Shown here: one piece after another, positions 14,878-21,669 of the stretch
Numbering within the stretch: position 1 is the stretch's first letter
Layout: each line of letters opens with the position of its first letter
NCBI GenBank assembly: GCA_021812735.1
Contig: JAKAMV010000026.1
Coordinates: forward strand, 1-28,264
DNA from: Chloroflexota bacterium
Lineage (GTDB): Bacteria; Chloroflexota; Limnocylindria; Limnocylindrales; CSP1-4
Reading direction: 5' to 3'
Length of the DNA stretch: 28,264 nucleotides
Program-made: the position numbers and the translations under genes
Notes under the pieces: model-generated
The model's input: the letters and a program-made list of their open reading frames with translations, nothing else
What the model was told of the DNA's origin: nothing
Databases searched by the model: none

Positions 14878-15969
14878 TCAGGCACTCCGGTAGGCATCGA
14901 CCGCCCCCCAGTCGATCTCGACGCCAAGGCCGGGCGTCTCGGGCGCGAGCATCTCGCCGTGCTCGATCCGCACCCAGCTCGCGAAGAGCGAGTGGAGGCC
15001 CTCGTAGCCATAGGCCGGATCGGTCATCTCGACGGTGCGCACGTTGCCGAAGGCGGCGGCAAGGTGCACGTGCACCTCCGGGAATACGTGTGGGCTCACC
15101 GGCAGCCCGTGGGCGGCCGCCAGAGCGACGACCTTGGCGACCTCGGATATGCCACCGGCTGCGGTCGCGTCCACGCGAATGACGTCGGCGAGCCCGGATC
15201 GGATCAGGTCGTTGAATGCCCAGCGACCGACGTAGTCCTCTCCCAGCGCCAGGGGAATACCGGTGACCGCTTTGACCTGGGCGATGGGGGCCTGCAACTC
15301 GGCCGGGAACGGGTCCTCGATGACCGCCAGGTCGAGGTCCGCCCACCTACGGATGACCGGTACCACGCCCATGATGTCTCGCCAGGCCCAGTGGACGTCG
15401 TAGCCCAGCTGCGCGCCCGGCGCGGCGTCGCGCGCGGCGCGTAGCCGAGCCGTGTCGCCATCGATCGGACCCGCGGCAACCTTGATGAAGGTGAACCCGC
15501 GCCCCGCGTAGTCGGCGACTTCGGCCGCAAGGTCGGCGAGGGTGACCGCGGCGTCCGGGTAGCAGCCGGCGACCTGCACGGGCACGCGGTCCCGGTACCC
15601 GCCGAGGAGCCTCCAGACGGGAGCACCCAGAGCTCGGGCCTTGAGGTCCCACAGCGCGATGTCGACCGCGGAGAGAGCACCCATGAACGGCCCGCCGCGG
15701 GCGATGCGGAGGTTGGCGTCGTACACGCGCTGCCATGCGCGCTCCGTGTCTCTCGGGTCCTCGCCGATGAGGAGGGGGGCGATGTTGCGGTCGACGATCG
15801 CAGCAAGCGGCACGTCCCGGGTCATCCCGAACCCGACCCCAGAGACTCCCTCGTCACTGGTGACCTCGACCACCAGGTACTCGCGGTCGGCGTAGCGGAT
15901 CGTTCCCATCACGAGGGGGCGTGGCAGTGGGACGCGGACTGTGACCGCGCGGATCCCGCGGATCTTCAC
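14878..15969 (-). CDS. Enolase-superfamily (mandelate racemase / muconate lactonizing) enzyme 2, altered KxK
   Basis: A 363-residue MR/MLE-subgroup protein. Metal ligands are intact: D191 (GYDVHWAW), E218 (VIEDPF), E244 (LGEDY). A D267 / H294 pair also remains (IRVDATAAGG, SPHVFPEVHVH). The usual Lys-x-Lys is FIKVAAG, so the first lysine (K163) is kept and the second is alanine (A165). That second lysine is the acid/base catalyst of many members, so the chemistry may rely on the histidine only, as in several acid-sugar dehydratases. GTG 15969 is the chosen start, directly before VKIRGIRAVTVRVPL, the normal family N-terminus; an upstream extension to 16035 is low-complexity Arg/Ser-rich. The 177 bases after it, before the lipoyl gene, hold nothing recognisable. 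Confidence 0.88.
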   Translation of the reverse strand: MKIRGIRAVTVRVPLPRPLVMGTIRYADREYLVVEVTSDEGVSGVGFGMTRDVPLAAIVDRNIAPLLIGEDPRDTERAWQRVYDANLRIARGGPFMGALSAVDIALWDLKARALGAPVWRLLGGYRDRVPVQVAGCYPDAAVTLADLAAEVADYAGRGFTFIKVAAGPIDGDTARLRAARDAAPGAQLGYDVHWAWRDIMGVVPVIRRWADLDLAVIEDPFPAELQAPIAQVKAVTGIPLALGEDYVGRWAFNDLIRSGLADVIRVDATAAGGISEVAKVVALAAAHGLPVSPHVFPEVHVHLAAAFGNVRTVEMTDPAYGYEGLHSLFASWVRIEHGEMLAPETPGLGVEIDWGAVDAYRSA

Positions 15970-16084
15970 CTGCCCGCCCCCAGGGGAGCTTGGGCTGGCC
16001 TCTCGACGGCGCGCGGCCGATCGCGTCCGGCGCATAGGCGCTCGAGGGCGGGGCGCAGCGGTGGGCGCGGTGGGCGGGCAGTAG

Positions 16085-16116
16085 TCCGGCGCCGGGGAGG
16101 AGATCCGGCGCCGGGG
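16085..16116. repeat. Tandem palindromic repeat
   Basis: TCCGGCGCCGGGG occurs at 16085-16097 and again at 16104-16116, six bases apart. Each copy contains the perfect palindrome CCGGCGCCGG. It lies in the 172-base gap between the M81 gene and enolase-superfamily enzyme 2, and could form alternative hairpins between the two cistrons. Confidence 0.55.
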
Positions 16117-16141
16117 CCTGGTCGGCCAGTGGTGCGGTCGA

Positions 16142-17668
16142 TCACGGTCGCTCGATCGGCAGGTGAGCGCTCCCTCCGTTCGCGCCCGGCCACGGCTCCC
16201 CGAGGTCAGGATCCCATGGCCACATCGGACGCGGGATGTTGGTGAAGGGGAGCCGGGTGAGGTCGCTGTCGCATGGGCCGGAGGTGTCCATCTCGATGAT
16301 GTGGCCCGCGAACGCCGAGTAGACGCCTCGGAACCCGCCGGCGCTCTTGACCTGGACGATGTCGGCCGTCCGGGGCTCGAGGCCCGCCATCCGGTACGGG
16401 GCCGCGTCGAGATGGAACGCCTTCCGCTCGCTCACGACGATGCGGATCCCCCCGATCGCCAGGACCGCCGTGCGCCCGATGTCGAACGGTCGGACGGGCA
16501 GCTCGAGCATGAACTTGCCGTCGCGAAGCGCCTCGACCCGCGCCGTCACCTCGATCGGCCGGAACGATGCGGGGGTGAGCGCGCCGCCGAGCGGGATCGT
16601 GATCTCGGCTCCCTCCCCGGCTGCCGTGGCGGCCAGGGCCGCCGCCGGATCGGTGACGGTCAGCAGGGCCGTTCCCGAGTAGCCAGTCTGCAGCAACTGC
16701 CTGAGGAGCTCGTTGCCGTCGCCGTTCGCGCCCGCGCTCGTGCTGTCCGACCCGTCGGCCAGCACGACGGGTCGGCGTGCCGTCGCCGCTTCTCGTACCG
16801 CTTGGGCGATCGGGGTCTTCGCCACGCGGTACGACTCCCGGCGATCCCACAGCGCCCGGGCCAGCTCGTCGGCGTAGGCCTGCGCCATCTCCGCGTCGCC
16901 ATCGGCCACGACGATGGCGGACCAGCCGAGCTCGGCGACATCCATCCACGGCTGCGTCGGCGTGACGCTCACGGAGATGACCCCGGGGCGGCGTTCGATG
17001 GCGCGGGCCAGCTCCATGATGCCCACCATCGGGCCGCTGTCCGTGTCGTGCTTCTCGGCGGGCGCCATCATCCGCACCTTGCGCTGACGCATCACCGGGC
17101 GCATGTGGCCCCTGACTGCGCTCAGCAGCAGCCGCATGGCGCGATCGCCAGTCTCGTACATGTCGGTGTGCGGACAGGTCTGGAAGGCGACGAGCGCATC
17201 CGCGTTGCGCACCATCCGATCCGTGACGTGGGCGTGCAGGTCGAGCGAGGCGACGATCGGGACGTCGGCACCCACCGCAGCGCGCACGCGTTCCAGGGTG
17301 TCGCCCTCCGGGTCGTCGACGGACTGCGTCGCCATGGCCCCGTGGAGCGACAGGAACACCCCGGCCAGGCGGTCCGCGTTGGCCCTCGCCCCGGCGACGA
17401 TCCGGTCCCGCACGCCGAAGTAGGCCTCGTCGGCCACTCGAGGGCCGACGCCGAGGCCGGTGTAGGCGGTCGGGATGAGCTCGAGGCCCTCTGCGGCCGC
17501 GATCGCCACCGGGGCGTTGATCTCCTGCCCGGTGCCGACCTCCGGGCCGAAGATCGCGTCGCCATCCGTCACGCCGCCGAACGCCCGCAGGTCGTCAAGC
17601 GTCGTCACGCCCGCGACGAACGTGTTGACCTCGTACTTGAAGCCGCCGACAAGGATCCTCCCGTTCAC
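16142..17668 (-). CDS. M81-family (MlrC-like) metallohydrolase
   Basis: A 508-residue protein of the M81 / MlrC family (the namesake hydrolyses linearised microcystin). The two expected domains are visible. The N-terminal domain runs from ILVGGFKYEVNTF through FLSLHGAMAT, SLDLHAHV and CPHTDMYETG, with metal-binding histidines and acids, to MMAPAEKHDTDSGPM. The C-terminal domain begins around residue 300 with VVLADGSDSTSAGANGDG and ends with DLTRLPFTNIPRP. GTG 17668 is the start, with GGGAGC upstream. It is the first gene of the long minus-strand run and is divergent from the ABC importer. Most M81 members in catabolic clusters have no proven substrate; hydrolysis of an amide or lactam of the imported compound is a guess. 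Confidence 0.92.
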   Translation of the reverse strand: MNGRILVGGFKYEVNTFVAGVTTLDDLRAFGGVTDGDAIFGPEVGTGQEINAPVAIAAAEGLELIPTAYTGLGVGPRVADEAYFGVRDRIVAGARANADRLAGVFLSLHGAMATQSVDDPEGDTLERVRAAVGADVPIVASLDLHAHVTDRMVRNADALVAFQTCPHTDMYETGDRAMRLLLSAVRGHMRPVMRQRKVRMMAPAEKHDTDSGPMVGIMELARAIERRPGVISVSVTPTQPWMDVAELGWSAIVVADGDAEMAQAYADELARALWDRRESYRVAKTPIAQAVREAATARRPVVLADGSDSTSAGANGDGNELLRQLLQTGYSGTALLTVTDPAAALAATAAGEGAEITIPLGGALTPASFRPIEVTARVEALRDGKFMLELPVRPFDIGRTAVLAIGGIRIVVSERKAFHLDAAPYRMAGLEPRTADIVQVKSAGGFRGVYSAFAGHIIEMDTSGPCDSDLTRLPFTNIPRPMWPWDPDLGEPWPGANGGSAHLPIERP

Positions 17669-17933
17669 CGACGAGCTCCCGAGCTGGAGCGCGCCGATCT
17701 ACCGCGCGGCGCCCGGCGTCCGGAGGGTCGAAGCGCGCCCGGCGCAACGGACGCCAGACTGGCAGCGTGCCGGGTCATCACCGTGTCGTTCTCCGCCTGC
17801 TGGAGTGGGTCGCCCGCCAAGTCCGTCTCCGTCGCCGGGACGGTGCTGCCCGCGGTCTGGCCTCTCCGAGTGCCTGGGACGGGGGCCATCACCCGGGGGA
17901 CTGTCCGGAGCGGCGCTGCCCGCCACTTGGGGC

Positions 17934-17962
17934 TTGCAAGACCGCGTGAAAGATTGTATATC
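17934..17962 (+). promoter_or_regulatory. Putative sigma-70-like promoter of the ABC importer
   Basis: TTGCAA (17934-17939) and TATATC (17957-17962) are separated by exactly 17 bases, about 100 bases before the importer's first start codon. Each box matches the consensus at four of six positions. The -10 overlaps operator site 4. Confidence 0.5.
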
Positions 17963-17971
17963 ACATATCAC
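17957..17971. promoter_or_regulatory. Putative GntR operator, site 4 (divergent half-match)
   Basis: Read on the minus strand this is GTGAT-ATGTG-ATAT-AC: one arm identical to site 2 (GTGATAT), the other arm ATAT instead of ATCA. The spacing of five is preserved. It is an isolated AT-rich patch overlapping the putative -10 of the importer, so repression by occlusion is plausible. Confidence 0.45.
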
Positions 17972-18061
17972 TCGTCGTCCAGTCCCGTTGATGCTCCATC
18001 ATCTGCGTCGGCGAGCCGTCACCTTCGGCCTGGAGTTGGCCGTTCTGGAGGAGGGCGCATC

Positions 18062-19111
18062 ATGGGGTTCCGGAAACTCGCCGCAGCCGTCGCGGTCGTC
18101 GCGATCGTTGTAGGCGCCTGCGGGAGCGGCGCTGCCTCGCCGTCTGCGGCGCCAGCGTCGTCGTCGCCGACTGCCGCCGCCAGTGCGGCAACGACCACAG
18201 CTCCCGCGGCATCGGCGTCCGCGGCCGCCGAGTTGCCGGCGTTCTGGTACATCAACGTTCTCACGTCCTATGACCTCTACAACCAGTCGCAGAAACTGTT
18301 CGTGGACTCTGCCGACAAGATCGGCTACAAGGCCTTCACGGCCGGCAGCCCCAAGGTCGACATCCCCGGGCAGATCACGCTGATCCAGCAGGCGATCGCG
18401 CAGGGCGCCAAGGCGATCCTGTACTGCGATCTCGATCCGGCGACCTACGACAAGACGATCAAGGATGCACAGGCCAAGGGGATCGTGATGGTCACCACGG
18501 GTGGCTGTGTGGACACGACCTCGGACTACTCGGTCGGCACGGACAACGCTGCCTTCGGGGCCACGGCCGCGGACACCCTCGCGAAGCAGGTCGGGCCAAC
18601 CGCGAAGGTCGTCGTGTTCAGCACCAACGCCAGCGTTCCGAACCAGGTCGCCATCCTGAACGGCTTCAAGGCGCAGGCCGCGAAGAACTACCCCAATCTC
18701 AAGATCCTCTCCGTGCAGTACGACAATGCGGATCCAGCCCAGGCGGCGACGATGATGGCGGCCGCTCTGACCGCATACCCCGATGTGCAGGCGTTCTGGT
18801 TCATTGAGGGTGCGGGCCCGTCGGCGGCGCCGAAGACGCTCGAGCAGGCAGGGAAGAAGCCCGGGGACATCTTCGTGCTCGGAGTGGACGCCACGCCTGA
18901 GGCACTGACGTCCATCCAGAACGGCTGGATCTCGTCGGTCCTGGCGCAGTGCTTCTTCTACGCCACCCCGTTCGCGTCGCAACTCGCGCTCAAGAAGCTC
19001 AACGGCCAGGGCCCGACCCAGCAGAGCTGGAACGTGGGCGTGGTGCCCGTGGGGAAGGCGGATCTGCCCTTCGCCGGATGCCCCGCGTCAGCGTATCCGT
19101 CGATCCCCTGA
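18062..19111 (+). CDS. Sugar-type ABC transporter substrate-binding lipoprotein
   Basis: A 349-residue binding protein. A lipoprotein signal peptide with lipobox VVGAC and lipidated C20 is followed by a long Ala/Ser/Thr/Pro linker to about residue 58. A type-1 periplasmic-binding fold (ribose/LacI-like) follows: FWYINVLTSYDLYNQ, ITLIQQAIAQGAKAILYCDL, then GIVMVTTGGCVD, ending with a hinge and GDIFVLGVDATPEAL. The family binds monosaccharides or related small polar compounds and feeds a CUT2-like importer. GGAGGAGGG precedes ATG 18062. It is encoded directly before the ATPase and permease. The linker style resembles Chloroflexota lipoproteins. The ligand cannot be deduced. Confidence 0.93.
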   Translation: MGFRKLAAAVAVVAIVVGACGSGAASPSAAPASSSPTAAASAATTTAPAASASAAAELPAFWYINVLTSYDLYNQSQKLFVDSADKIGYKAFTAGSPKVDIPGQITLIQQAIAQGAKAILYCDLDPATYDKTIKDAQAKGIVMVTTGGCVDTTSDYSVGTDNAAFGATAADTLAKQVGPTAKVVVFSTNASVPNQVAILNGFKAQAAKNYPNLKILSVQYDNADPAQAATMMAAALTAYPDVQAFWFIEGAGPSAAPKTLEQAGKKPGDIFVLGVDATPEALTSIQNGWISSVLAQCFFYATPFASQLALKKLNGQGPTQQSWNVGVVPVGKADLPFAGCPASAYPSIP

Positions 19112-19120
19112 TCGATGCGG

Positions 19121-19175
19121 CCGCGGGTGCGGCCCGTCTGCGGCAGCACGTGTCGTGGGCGGGTCGCACCCGCGG
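19121..19175 (+). other. Intercistronic stem-loop between binding protein and ATPase genes
   Basis: CCGCGGGTGCG (19121-19131) and CGCACCCGCGG (19165-19175) are a perfect 11-bp inverted repeat around a 33-base loop, directly after the binding-protein stop. Such structures commonly protect the upstream message or attenuate downstream genes, so the binding protein is made in excess over the membrane components (general knowledge; here an inference). Confidence 0.55.
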
Positions 19176-19213
19176 AGCTCAACTACAGCCATTGCCGACC
19201 AACGAGCCAGGAC

Positions 19214-20041
19214 ATGTCCAACGAAACAGCCACTGCGGTAGGGGGAACCTCGTTCGACCAGCGGGCCGGCGGCCCGGCTGCGGGGCGCCCTCCGATGCTG
19301 GAGGTGGCGGAGGCGTGGAAGCTCTTCGGCCATGTCACCGCCTTGAAGGACGTCAGCCTCAAGGCGTATGCCGGGGAGATCCTGGCCATCGTGGGCGACA
19401 ACGGGGCCGGCAAGTCGACCCTCGTGAAGTCGATGTCCGGGGTCTACCGCCTCGACCGCGGCGACATCGCCGTTGACGGCCAGCCGGTGGTCAAGGCCGA
19501 CCCGCGCATGATGGGCCGGCTGGGTCTGTCGACCGTCTTCCAGGATCTCGCTCTCGTCGAGACGCTCGACGTGGCGACGAACATGTACCTCGGGCAGCCC
19601 CTACTGCGGTGGGGCATCGTGCAGCGCAAGACGGACATGTGGAACGGCGCGGCGGACACGCTGCGGGACCTCGGGGTCCGGCTCCCCTCCGTGAGGATCC
19701 CGGTCGGCGAACTCTCTGGTGGTCAGCGGCAGAGTGTCGCCATCGCACGTGCCGTGCTCGCCAACAACCCCATCCTCCTGCTCGACGAGCCGACAGCGGC
19801 GCTCGGCGTCCGCGAGACAGCTCAAGTTGGGCACATCCTCCAGCAGCTCCGGTCCCGGGGGAAGGCCATCATCATGGTCAGTCACGACCTCGAGTTCGTC
19901 TTCCACAACGCCGACAGGATCCTGGTGATGCGTTTGGGCACTGTGCAGGGTGTCCGAACCGTCAAGGACACGACGCGCGAGGAGATCATCTCCCTCATCA
20001 CCGGCCTTCGAGTCAGCGACGTAGGGCCGGAAGCGTCATGA
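19214..20041 (+). CDS. Sugar-type ABC transporter ATP-binding protein (single NBD)
   Basis: A 275-residue ATPase with all motifs: Walker A GDNGAGKST at 61-69, Q-loop Q110, signature LSGGQ at 167-171, Walker B ILLLDEPTA ending at E192, and switch histidine H224 (VSHD). Many CUT2-type sugar importers have a fused double ATPase of about 500 residues; this is the short single-domain form seen in FrcA-like systems, which would act as a homodimer. ATG 19214 starts after the intercistronic stem-loop. Its stop overlaps the permease start by four bases (ATGA), so the two are translationally coupled. Confidence 0.94.
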   Translation: MSNETATAVGGTSFDQRAGGPAAGRPPMLEVAEAWKLFGHVTALKDVSLKAYAGEILAIVGDNGAGKSTLVKSMSGVYRLDRGDIAVDGQPVVKADPRMMGRLGLSTVFQDLALVETLDVATNMYLGQPLLRWGIVQRKTDMWNGAADTLRDLGVRLPSVRIPVGELSGGQRQSVAIARAVLANNPILLLDEPTAALGVRETAQVGHILQQLRSRGKAIIMVSHDLEFVFHNADRILVMRLGTVQGVRTVKDTTREEIISLITGLRVSDVGPEAS

Positions 20042-21111
20042 CCGCCACGAATCACGCCGAGGCCAGCGGGACTCAGGCGGCCCCCACGCCGGTCGCGGGT
20101 TCCGGCGCCACCGTGGTCGAGCGAGCGACAACGACCCTCTCCTGGCGACACCGCGTCCTGTCCAGCCTCGCACTCCCGGTGGTGAGTGTCATCGTCTTCA
20201 TCGTCGTTCTGGGCTCGGTGGCGAACCCGCTCTTCCACTCCCTGGACACCTGGACCAACATCCTGCGCGCGTCCAGCTTCATCATCATCGTGGCGTGCTT
20301 CGAGGCGCTGGTCATCATCTCGGGCGGCATCGACCTGTCCGTTGGCGCCTCATTCCTCACGGGCGCCATGACGGCGGCGTACATCGTCCAGTACCAGGGA
20401 TCGATCCCGCTGGCCTTTGCGGGGGCGCTTCTCGTCGGCCTGGCGATCGGCCTGATCAACGGCTTCCTTGCCAGTTGGCTCCTGATCTCCCCCATCATCG
20501 CCACACTGGGCACGCTGTTCGGCGTCGGCGCGATCGTCGTCACCCTCAGCGGCGGACTCGCCATCGGCCCGCTGCCCGACGATTTCAGTCAGATCGGCAA
20601 CGTCAGCCTCGGCCCCATCCCCGGCGTCTTCGTCTACGCGATCCTCATCGCCGCCGGCGTTCACGTCGTTCTCGAGTCCACCGACTGGGGCACGCGCATC
20701 CGTGCGATCGGCGGCAACCGTGAGGCCGCGATCAAGGTCGGCATCAACGCCCGCCGGACGGCCATCACCGTCTACGCCATGACGGGCATGTTCAGCGCGT
20801 TGGCCGGCCTCCTGCAGGCGGCAAGCCTGGGATCGGGCAGCCCGTCCTTCGGCATCGGGATGGAGTTGAACGTCATCGCCGCCGTCATCATCGGCGGGGT
20901 CAGCATCTATGGGGCGATCGGGACGATGCCCGGAGTCGTGGCAGGGTCGATTCTGCTGACCCTGATCACGGTGGGGCTCGTCCTGCTCCAGATCTCAGGC
21001 AGCATGGAGAACTTCTTCGTCGGCCTTGTTCTCATCATCGCCGTGATCATCGACCGATTCCGCAAGGAACGGATGTTCAGGGCGTCAGTAGACAAGGTCA
21101 AGAGCACATAA
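20038..21111 (+). CDS. Sugar-type ABC transporter permease (CUT2 / BPD_transp_2 family)
   Basis: A 357-residue inner-membrane protein with a hydrophilic N-terminus of about 45 residues and roughly eight to ten hydrophobic segments. Family hallmarks of ribose/xylose-type permeases are present: GGIDLSVGASFLTGAM, SPIIATLGTLFGVGAIV, the cytoplasmic EAA-like loop AIGGNREAAIKVGINARR, and AAVIIGGVSIYGAIGT. It should work as a homodimer with the single ATPase. It starts at the ATG overlapping the ATPase stop and is the last gene of the importer operon; a GC-rich hairpin lies 25 bases after its end. Confidence 0.94.
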   Translation: MTATNHAEASGTQAAPTPVAGSGATVVERATTTLSWRHRVLSSLALPVVSVIVFIVVLGSVANPLFHSLDTWTNILRASSFIIIVACFEALVIISGGIDLSVGASFLTGAMTAAYIVQYQGSIPLAFAGALLVGLAIGLINGFLASWLLISPIIATLGTLFGVGAIVVTLSGGLAIGPLPDDFSQIGNVSLGPIPGVFVYAILIAAGVHVVLESTDWGTRIRAIGGNREAAIKVGINARRTAITVYAMTGMFSALAGLLQAASLGSGSPSFGIGMELNVIAAVIIGGVSIYGAIGTMPGVVAGSILLTLITVGLVLLQISGSMENFFVGLVLIIAVIIDRFRKERMFRASVDKVKST

Positions 21112-21135
21112 CGCGCCGAGAGCGGAAGGGGGTAG

Positions 21136-21161
21136 GCCGCGGGTGACGTTACGCCCGCGGC
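21136..21161 (+). terminator. Hairpin downstream of the ABC importer
   Basis: GCCGCGGG (21136-21143) pairs perfectly with CCCGCGGC (21154-21161) around a 10-base loop, 25 bases after the permease stop. There is no U tract, so termination efficiency is uncertain. Confidence 0.45.
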
Positions 21162-21390
21162 TCGCCTCGAACGCCGACGCGAGAGACGTCCGACGCCCTT
21201 GGTCGAGTCCGCGCTCAGCCGGACTACCGGCCGTCCAGGCGATCGGGACGTGTACCTACGCGCTGCAACGTGAGCGTGCTGCAGCAACGCCAGCGAGTTC
21301 AGGAAGGGGCGGTCCGAGCACGGGAGCGTGCCTTCTTCCGCTTGGAAGGCTGCATGTATGCAGGGCGGTCGGGAGAACTGGTACACGATG

Positions 21391-21615
21391 ATGCACATGA
21401 CGCAGCCCCGCCACTATTTCCGCCCCTCGGATGGCATCTCCGACGACGAGGTCGCCGACGAACTGATCGCGCTCCTCGACGCCCAGGAGGAGCCCGCCGC
21501 TGCCGCCCAGGGACGCGATGCCGCGGCTGCCGCCCCCTCATCCAATGCAGAACCAAGCGCCGCGCGTGTGTGCGGAGTCAACGATCTCCGAAAGGCGAGG
21601 CTGTTCAGGAGCTGA
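21391..21615 (+). CDS. Possible small acidic protein, unrecognised
   Basis: A 74-residue frame beginning MHMTQPRHYFRPSDG with an acidic helical stretch SDDEVADELIALLDAQEE, then an alanine-rich tail. It lies alone between the importer operon and the convergent YaaC-like gene. The ribosome binding site is weak (GGGAGA about 14 bases before a possible ATG at 21388). The first half looks protein-like; the tail looks like random GC-rich translation. No family is recognised, and it may be spurious. Confidence 0.3.
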   Translation: MHMTQPRHYFRPSDGISDDEVADELIALLDAQEEPAAAAQGRDAAAAAPSSNAEPSAARVCGVNDLRKARLFRS

Positions 21616-21669
21616 CTTGGTGGGCGGAACGAGCCAGGTCGGCTCGTCCACAAGGTCCCCGTAGCAACG

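Larger units (their letters stand above)
17669..18061. other. Divergent intergenic region of about 390 bases
   Basis: No convincing gene is seen; open frames here look like GC-rich shadows. The region separates the M81-led minus-strand run from the ABC importer and holds the promoter and operator site 4 at 17934-17971. It ends with a strong GGAGGAGGG ribosome binding site for the importer's binding protein. The about 250 bases nearest the M81 gene show no recognisable signal. Confidence 0.6.

Noticed and set aside
16163..18061. Plus-strand open frame that would extend the binding protein by over 600 residues
   Set aside because: It is antisense to the M81 gene. The lipoprotein signal peptide and the GGAGGAGGG site fix the start at 18062.
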